This document shows, one piece after another, positions 59,258 to 64,000 of a stretch of 64,000 bases of DNA; the first letter of the stretch is position 1, and each line of letters opens with the position of its first letter. Source of the stretch: Paenibacillus sp. URB8-2. GTDB lineage: Bacteria; Bacillota; Bacilli; Paenibacillales; Paenibacillaceae. Below the pieces are notes generated by a model that was not told where the DNA came from, searched no databases, and worked only from the letters and a program-made list of their open reading frames with translations. Both the position numbers and the translations under genes were made by a program. The stretch covers positions 1,364,001 through 1,428,000 of the forward strand of contig NZ_AP023239.1 in the NCBI RefSeq assembly GCF_013393385.1, in the 5' to 3' direction.

Positions 59258-60316
59258 ATGAAGCTTTTCAGAAGGAGCAGACAACTGCACGGATGGCTGG
59301 CCGTATTGCTGCTGGCGCTGACACTCACCGCCTGCGGGACGGAACAGAAAGGCACGGCGGCTAATGCAGCGGCAAAAGGCGATGTAACCTTGGTTATTGG
59401 CGCGTACAGCGTGGCTAAGGATGCGATGGCGGATATTTTGCCGCTGTTTGCGGAGAAGTGGAAGGCTGAAACCGGACAAACGATAACGTTTCAGCAGTCG
59501 TACGAAGCTTCGGGGACTCAGGCCCGCGCGATTGCCGGCGGGTTCGAGGCCGATGTGACGCTTCTGGCGATGGAGGGTGATGTGGGCAAGCTCGTCAAAG
59601 CCGGGCTTGTGAACCCATCCTGGCAGAAACGGGGCGAGAACGGCATGGTGACGCGTTCGATCGTCGTGATGGGTACCCGCGAAGGCAACCCGAAGGGGAT
59701 TAAGGATTTTACCGATTTGACGAAGCCCGGTGTTAATGTGCTGTACCCCAATCCGAAGACCTCGGGCGGCGCGCAGTGGGATATCAACGCGATCTATGGC
59801 GCTGGACTGAAGCGGTCGGAGGAGAAGGAAGGGCATAAGGAACCGGAGGCGGCCAAAGCCTTCCTGGCAGACGTCCACTCCAATGTGGAGTCGCTGGACA
59901 AGAGCGGACGCGCATCGATGGCTGCGTTCGAGTATGGTGTCGGCGATGTCATTGTAACCTATGAGAATGAACTGCTGGCACGAATCGCCCAGGGCGTGAA
60001 GTATGAAGTGGTCATTCCCAAGGATACGATTCTGATCGAGAATCCGGCGGCGGTGGTCGATAAATATGCCGATAAGCACGGCACCCGGAAGGCGGCCGAG
60101 GCCTTCGTCGATTTCCTGGTGTCGCCTCAGGCGCAGGAGATTTTCGCCGAGCATGGTTTCCGGCCTGTTGACCGACAGGTGTACGAAGCAAATAAGAACC
60201 GTTTCCCTGTCCCTTCGGGGTTATTCGATATCAACTATTTGGGCGGATGGGACAAGGTACGCAGCACGCTGTACTCGAAACGGGGCGTATGGTACGAGGT
60301 GCTTGCGGGAATTTAA
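59258..60316 (+). CDS. sbp: Sulfate-binding lipoprotein Sbp
   Basis: A 352-residue exported lipoprotein (LLLALTLTACGTEQ lipobox). The mature part matches the Sbp/CysP family: LVIGAYSVAKDAMADILPLF, FQQSYEASGTQARAIAGGFEADV, LYPNPKTSGGAQWDINAIYG and the late LFDINYLGGWDKV. ATG 59258 follows GAGG by 7 bases. It is the last gene of the sulfate operon, an order opposite to many operons where the binding protein is first. Confidence 0.94.
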   Translation: MKLFRRSRQLHGWLAVLLLALTLTACGTEQKGTAANAAAKGDVTLVIGAYSVAKDAMADILPLFAEKWKAETGQTITFQQSYEASGTQARAIAGGFEADVTLLAMEGDVGKLVKAGLVNPSWQKRGENGMVTRSIVVMGTREGNPKGIKDFTDLTKPGVNVLYPNPKTSGGAQWDINAIYGAGLKRSEEKEGHKEPEAAKAFLADVHSNVESLDKSGRASMAAFEYGVGDVIVTYENELLARIAQGVKYEVVIPKDTILIENPAAVVDKYADKHGTRKAAEAFVDFLVSPQAQEIFAEHGFRPVDRQVYEANKNRFPVPSGLFDINYLGGWDKVRSTLYSKRGVWYEVLAGI

Positions 60317-60324
60317 GGTTATGG

Positions 60325-60369
60325 AAAAAGCAGACAACCCTTCATGAGAGAGGGCGGTCTGCTTTTTTT
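60325..60369 (+). terminator. Terminator of the sulfate operon
   Basis: An 11-base arm AAAAAGCAGAC pairs with GTCTGCTTTTT (plus two more T), inner CCCT/AGGG. The structured element B begins at the base right after the T-run. Confidence 0.92.
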
Positions 60370-60468
60370 AAATATAAGAATTTATAAGCTAAGCGCTTAT
60401 ATTTTGACTTATATTTCTACGAGAAGCGCACCTGCGTCTTTAAAAGACGCCGTTAGGCGTTTCTTCTT
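60370..60468 (+). repeat. Two-domain structured element, copy B
   Basis: Domain 1: AAATATAAG (60370-60378) pairs with CTTATATTT (60408-60416), inner ATAAGC with GCTTAT. Linker CTACG. Domain 2: AGAAGCGC (60422-60429) pairs with GCGTTTCT (60457-60464, one wobble), inner GCGTCTT with AAGACGC. Domain 1 length (47) and linker length (5) equal those of copy A. Confidence 0.78.
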
Positions 60469-60495
60469 GATGAGTCAATAAGCTGCACGTCTTGT

Positions 60496-60538
60496 TCTGC
60501 CTAATCCCGGAGAACGAACTTTTGCCGCATTAGGCAGA
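60496..60538 (+). promoter_or_regulatory. Inverted repeat upstream of the PhnP-like gene
   Basis: TCTGCCTAAT (60496-60505) and ATTAGGCAGA (60529-60538) are perfect 10-base inverted arms, with 23 bases between. A -10-like TATAAT lies at 60555-60560. Possible operator or leader hairpin for the MBL gene. Confidence 0.4.
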
Positions 60539-60608
60539 CAGCGCTTTCCTATTTTATAATAGGAGACAGGCTGAATTTTCCAAGCGAAATTAGAAGGGGG
60601 AGCAGAGA

Positions 60609-61394
60609 ATGGATACTTTGAAGTTCCTGGGCACGGGCGACGCCATGGGTACGCCGAGGGTGTACTGCGGCTGCCCGGTATGCGAAGAAGCGAGAACAAG
60701 CGGAATGAATGCGCGGCTGCGGTCCTCTGTGCTGGTTGAGAGCGGCGACGATTTCTTCGTGATCGACTGCGGGCCGGACTGGCGCCGGCAGATGGAGAAC
60801 CTTGGCATTCGCGTTATGCGCAGACTGCTGGTTACCCACGCCCACTTTGACCATATCGGCGGTCTGCCGGAATGGGCGGATGCCTGCCGCTGGGTAGGGA
60901 TCAAGGGCGAGCTGTATGCGCCGGCGGAGGTCATCCCGGTCATTTTACGGCAGTATCCCTGGCTGGGTAGCCATATCGAACTGATGCCTCTAGATGAAGG
61001 GATCGTGCTGGACGGGTGGCAAATCGCCGCCTGGAGAGTGAACCACGGCAAGAATGGTTACTCTTACGCTTTTCGTCTGGAAAAAGAAGGCTACGCCTGG
61101 GTATACTGCCCGGATTCGATCTCCTTGGGAGACGAGGAGACACGGTTAATGCGGGAAGCCGATCTGCTCGTGCTGGGCACCAGCTTTTATCATGAGGAAG
61201 CCGAACTGTCGACCCGTTCCGTCTATGACATGACCGAGGCGGCCGATTTGCTTGCGGATGTGAAGCCGCGCCGGGCCGTTTATACGCATATGTCGCATGA
61301 CGTGGATCTTCGGAAGTCTTATGACCTGCCGGAAAATGTGGAGCTGGGGTATGCAGGGATGAACGTGACGCTGGGGCGCCGGATTGAAGAATGA
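60609..61394 (+). CDS. PhnP-like metallo-beta-lactamase fold hydrolase
   Basis: A 261-residue MBL-fold enzyme. The zinc motif THAHFDHIGG (HxHxDH) is near residues 79-88, and further metal ligands lie around VNHG and YTHMSHD. The N-terminal YCGCPVCEEA is the extra zinc knuckle of the PhnP group, which hydrolyses cyclic phosphodiesters in phosphonate breakdown. No other phn genes are nearby, so the true substrate is unknown. Ribosome site GGGGGAG precedes the ATG. Confidence 0.9.
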   Translation: MDTLKFLGTGDAMGTPRVYCGCPVCEEARTSGMNARLRSSVLVESGDDFFVIDCGPDWRRQMENLGIRVMRRLLVTHAHFDHIGGLPEWADACRWVGIKGELYAPAEVIPVILRQYPWLGSHIELMPLDEGIVLDGWQIAAWRVNHGKNGYSYAFRLEKEGYAWVYCPDSISLGDEETRLMREADLLVLGTSFYHEEAELSTRSVYDMTEAADLLADVKPRRAVYTHMSHDVDLRKSYDLPENVELGYAGMNVTLGRRIEE

Positions 61395-61511
61395 CGCTTA
61401 GGTCCTGAAGATCAAGGCCGATTGGTGTAAAGATGGAAGCTCTCTTTCATCGGATAATGGACAGATATTACGCATCGCACGTGTTCAGACGAAACATAAA
61501 TTTAACGAAAG

Positions 61512-61538
61512 CCGTCACATTCATGTGACGGTTTTTAT
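61512..61538 (+). terminator. Terminator upstream of the sugar ABC operon
   Basis: CCGTCACA (61512-61519) pairs with TGTGACGG (61524-61531) around TTCA, followed by TTTTTATT. Confidence 0.88.
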
Positions 61539-61655
61539 TCGTTTTTTCGATTAAATATCCACAAATCACCAAGGATTCTAGTTTAATCATTTACATTGCT
61601 AATTATGCAAAATTTAAATATTAGCCTTTTGACAGACTGTCTAGTGTTCCGGAAT

Positions 61656-61684
61656 TTGAAACAATGCTAAGGTGTGATTAATTC
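61656..61684 (+). promoter_or_regulatory. Putative promoter of the sugar ABC operon
   Basis: TTGAAA (61656-61661), a 17-base spacer and TAATTC (61679-61684), about 140 bases before the binding-protein start. Confidence 0.4.
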
Positions 61685-61825
61685 TGACAAACCTAATAAT
61701 GTGCGTCATCTTAACTGACATGGCGGAGAGCAAGGGGTCAGCATAATTATACAAAGAAAGGGGGATAGTTTCGGAACGCTGCAATCGTCGTTGCTTGCTG
61801 AACTATGACCATAAGGAGGCATTTA

Positions 61826-63151
61826 ATGAAGATCAAGTGGACGAAAAAAATCGGGACAAGCATGCTGGTGGCTGCCATGATAGCCGTGTTATCGGCTTGC
61901 GGACAGTCCAATAACGCGGACACTGCCTCGGGCCAATCGGGCGAAGCGAAGAAAGAGCCGGTTGTGCTCTCTTTTATGACAACATGGTCGGAAAACGATC
62001 CTTTTACAGGCGTCTATTATAAAAATGCAATGGCTTTCCAGGAAGCCAATCCGGATATCAAGCTGGACATTGAAACGATTCCCTATAATGATTACCCGGT
62101 AAAATTAAGCACGACCGCGGCTGCAGGCAAATTAACGGATTTGATTCTGATGATCGGCGGGGGTTCCACGTTTGAACAGATCGCCCGTTCCGGCGCGCTG
62201 ATGCCGATTGACGATATGATGGGCAACTGGAAGGAAGATTTTTTACCGTCCTCGAAAATCAAGGAGTTTAATGTCGATGGCAAGCAGTACGGGATTCCGG
62301 GCGAGGTTTCATACGCTACGGTCATTTTTTACAACAAAAAAATAATGAAGGATGCCGGTTATACCGAATTTCCGAAGACGTATGAAGCTTTCAAAGCGAT
62401 GGTGAAGGATCTGAAGGCTAAAAATATTACTCCAATCGCCTATGGCAATAAAACGGGCAGCGTCCTGCTGTCGTCTCTTCTGTCGCCTCTTAATGAAAGA
62501 ATCTCGGGGCCGGATCTTTATGCGAAAATCAAGTCCGGAGAACAGAAGTTTACCGGCCCGGATTTTATTAACGCTCTGAAAGATATCAAGGAGCTTTCCG
62601 ATATGGGAGCGTTTAACGTTGATTTGAACAGTATTGACAATGTGCAGGCGACCAACCTGTTCCTCTCCGGCAATACAGCTATGTATGTAGACGGCAGCTG
62701 GGGAGTCAAGCAAATTTCCATGGATAAGGCTGCGGATTTTGAAGTAGGCTTCGCCGTATTCCCGCAAATTGAGGAAGGCAAAGGCAGCATGTCCACGATG
62801 CCGGGTGCGACGAATCAGGGAGTTGTCTTGAACGCAAAGCTGGACGAGACCAAAAAGGCGGCAGCCGAGAAGTTTTTGCAGTTCATGTACAGTGAACAAT
62901 CCTACCAAAATATTATCCGGTCGGGAAATATGGTTCCGGCCAATGTAGAGGCGCCTGCGGATATCGATCCGCTGTTTAAAGAAATGACCGGCGCGCTTGC
63001 AGATGTCAAGGAAGTTACTCCGGTATTTGATATCGTAATGCCCGCTACCGTAGTCGCGGCAACCAAAAACGGCCTTCAAGGACTGACTACGCCAGGCGGA
63101 AGCGCTCCGGAGGCCGTAGCGGAGGAACTGCAGAAGGAATTGGGCCAATAA
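61826..63151 (+). CDS. Sugar ABC transporter substrate-binding lipoprotein
   Basis: A 441-residue exported lipoprotein (lipobox VLSACG near residue 21) of the family 1 solute-binding type: VLSFMTTWSENDPFTGVYYKNAMAF region, IPGEVSYATVIFYNKKIMKDAG, and NLFLSGNTAMYVDGSWGVKQI. The family imports mono- or oligosaccharides; the sugar is not readable. ATG 61826 follows AAGGAGG. The permease gene follows after a strong intercistronic hairpin. Confidence 0.92.
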   Translation: MKIKWTKKIGTSMLVAAMIAVLSACGQSNNADTASGQSGEAKKEPVVLSFMTTWSENDPFTGVYYKNAMAFQEANPDIKLDIETIPYNDYPVKLSTTAAAGKLTDLILMIGGGSTFEQIARSGALMPIDDMMGNWKEDFLPSSKIKEFNVDGKQYGIPGEVSYATVIFYNKKIMKDAGYTEFPKTYEAFKAMVKDLKAKNITPIAYGNKTGSVLLSSLLSPLNERISGPDLYAKIKSGEQKFTGPDFINALKDIKELSDMGAFNVDLNSIDNVQATNLFLSGNTAMYVDGSWGVKQISMDKAADFEVGFAVFPQIEEGKGSMSTMPGATNQGVVLNAKLDETKKAAAEKFLQFMYSEQSYQNIIRSGNMVPANVEAPADIDPLFKEMTGALADVKEVTPVFDIVMPATVVAATKNGLQGLTTPGGSAPEAVAEELQKELGQ

Positions 63152-63160
63152 TGTTCTTCA

Positions 63161-63192
63161 GGCGGAGAGCAGGCTTTCAGGGGCTCTCCGCC
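63161..63192 (+). other. Intercistronic hairpin between binding protein and permease
   Basis: GGCGGAGAGC (63161-63170) pairs perfectly with GCTCTCCGCC (63183-63192). The T-tract after it is short. Such hairpins often raise the amount of binding protein over permease by partial termination or mRNA protection. Confidence 0.7.
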
Positions 63193-63218
63193 TTCACTTT
63201 TACCCGGAGGTACCGCGC

Positions 63219-64000
63219 ATGGAGATTCTTCTTCGCCGTAAATGGATAATAGCCGCCGGACTCCTTCCGGCCCTGCTGATCTATACCCTGTTCTCGGTCT
63301 ATCCGATTCTCAGCTCCATCTATTTCTCGTTGTTCAAATGGGACGGTTTCTCGCCGAAACAGTGGCACGGGCTTCAGAATTACGTCAATTTGATCGGCGA
63401 CGGCGTATTTTGGCAGTCCATCCGGAACAATCTTTATTTTGTACTTTTCTCCGTGCTGGGAGAAATCCCGCTTGGCTTGTATCTTGCGATTATGCTGAAC
63501 GGCAAGCTGTTCCGCAGAGACGGCATTTTTCGAACGGTCTTCTTCATGCCTGTCGTCATCTCCACAATCGTTGTTTCCTTGATCTGGAATATGTTTTACA
63601 ATTATCAATTTGGCCTTGTTAATACGGCGCTGCGGGCCTTCGGTCTGGACCACTGGGCGCAGAACTGGCTTGGCAATCCCAAGCTGGCGATCTTTGTACT
63701 CTGTATTGTGGTGGTCTGGCAGTATACCGGGCTGTACATGGTGATATTTCTGGCAGCGCTGCAAAATGTGCCGTCGGAGGTGCTGGAAGCGGCCGAACTG
63801 GATGGTGCCGTCGGTTTTAAACGGACCTGGAATATTGTGGTGCCGATTATCGCGGATACGATTTTTGCTTCTGTGGTGCTGTGCATCAGCGGCGCGCTCC
63901 GCGCGTTCGATTTGATCTTCATCATGACGAACGGAGGACCGAACCATTCCACGGAAGTAGGAGCCACTTATATGTTCGCCCAGACCTTCAACTCGATGAA
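63219..64000 (+). CDS. Sugar ABC transporter permease, N-terminal part (cut by window end)
   Basis: The gene starts at ATG 63219 behind CCGGAGG and stays open to the last base (260 residues). It is a MalF/UgpA-type permease: WIIAAGLLPALLIYTLFSVYPI forms the first helix, and IYFSLFKWDGF and FMPVVISTIVVSLIWNMFY follow. The EAA loop is LEAAELDGAVGFKRTWNIVVP (as read across residues about 190-210), then TNGGPNHSTEV. A partner MalG-type permease is expected beyond the window. Confidence 0.93.
   Translation, partial: MEILLRRKWIIAAGLLPALLIYTLFSVYPILSSIYFSLFKWDGFSPKQWHGLQNYVNLIGDGVFWQSIRNNLYFVLFSVLGEIPLGLYLAIMLNGKLFRRDGIFRTVFFMPVVISTIVVSLIWNMFYNYQFGLVNTALRAFGLDHWAQNWLGNPKLAIFVLCIVVVWQYTGLYMVIFLAALQNVPSEVLEAAELDGAVGFKRTWNIVVPIIADTIFASVVLCISGALRAFDLIFIMTNGGPNHSTEVGATYMFAQTFNSM

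Larger units (their letters stand above)
61395..61825. other. Intergenic region before the sugar ABC operon
   Basis: These 431 bases contain the terminator at 61512-61538 and a promoter candidate at 61656-61684. A TTGACA also occurs at 61629 without a good -10 partner. No gene of meaningful length with a ribosome site was found. Confidence 0.5.

Noticed and set aside
61629..61634. TTGACA at 61629 as -35 box of the sugar ABC operon
   Set aside because: At 16-18 bases downstream only GAATTT-like sequence is found; the pair TTGAAA/TAATTC nearby is better.
1..64000. CRISPR array, rRNA genes or insertion sequence with transposase
   Set aside because: No regularly spaced repeats, no rRNA-like conserved sequence and no transposase or integrase domain were seen anywhere in the window.

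Overview
The window looks like a chromosomal segment of a Gram-positive, low-to-mid GC Paenibacillaceae-type bacterium, most likely Paenibacillus or a close relative. The evidence is strong AGGAGG-type ribosome sites, frequent TTG/GTG starts, lipoprotein signal peptides, DUF2621, an OsmC/Ohr and BsaA-type glutathione peroxidase pair, and Tad pilus operons without a secretin. No tool or database was run. All calls come from reading the sequence and from general knowledge of the protein families.

Layout. 1-4043: branched-chain amino acid ABC transporter (livH partial, livM, livG, livF, livJ), followed by ald. 5447-7376: tRNA-Glu and two near-identical tRNA-Leu(GAG) genes, the Leu pair bracketing a PAS/zinc-like protein and two small divergent HTH regulators. 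7494-8512: cysK. 8561-12945: a complete sorbitol (glucitol) PTS operon (SorC-type regulator, gutM, srlA, srlE, srlB, srlD) with a strong promoter whose -10 overlaps a cre-like CcpA site. 12969-14143: thiol-peroxide defence (gpx, ohr). 14176-17223: a class-II metal-chelate-type ABC importer. 17557-18412: two small proteins.

18634-29495 is a Tad/Flp-type pilus operon: TadZ, CpaF ATPase, TadB, TadC, an Flp-like pilin, two TadE-like pseudopilins, a DUF5702 protein, prepilin peptidase and an FHA protein. After a housekeeping block (TIGR01777 epimerase, DUF2621, nfo, purU) comes a second, very divergent Tad-like locus at 33300-46919: a SAF/CpaB-like protein, a TadZ-like protein that has lost the Walker-A lysine, a divergent CpaF-like ATPase, two membrane platform-like proteins, two tiny paralogous one-helix proteins, two one-helix pseudopilin-like proteins and three secreted proteins, two of them large and with PKD-like domains. 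It has no visible prepilin peptidase and no G|xxxxE processing sites. It is the best candidate here for an undescribed protein system.

47104-55558: metabolism (tkt, ppnP, an M14 carboxypeptidase, a 3-hydroxyisobutyrate-dehydrogenase-like enzyme, pgi, a YigZ family protein, a TetR regulator). 55807-60316: yjbQ and a sulfate ABC transporter operon (cysT, cysW, cysA, sbp) with two tandem hairpin repeats before sbp. 60609-64000: a PhnP-like metallo-hydrolase and the start of a sugar ABC transporter (binding protein, permease cut by the window end).

The most interesting non-coding signal is a roughly 100-nt two-domain structured element present twice (55695-55795 and 60370-60468). Each copy directly abuts the 3' side of an intrinsic terminator. 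The two copies differ in sequence at many paired positions but keep the pairing, which suggests selection for RNA or DNA structure.
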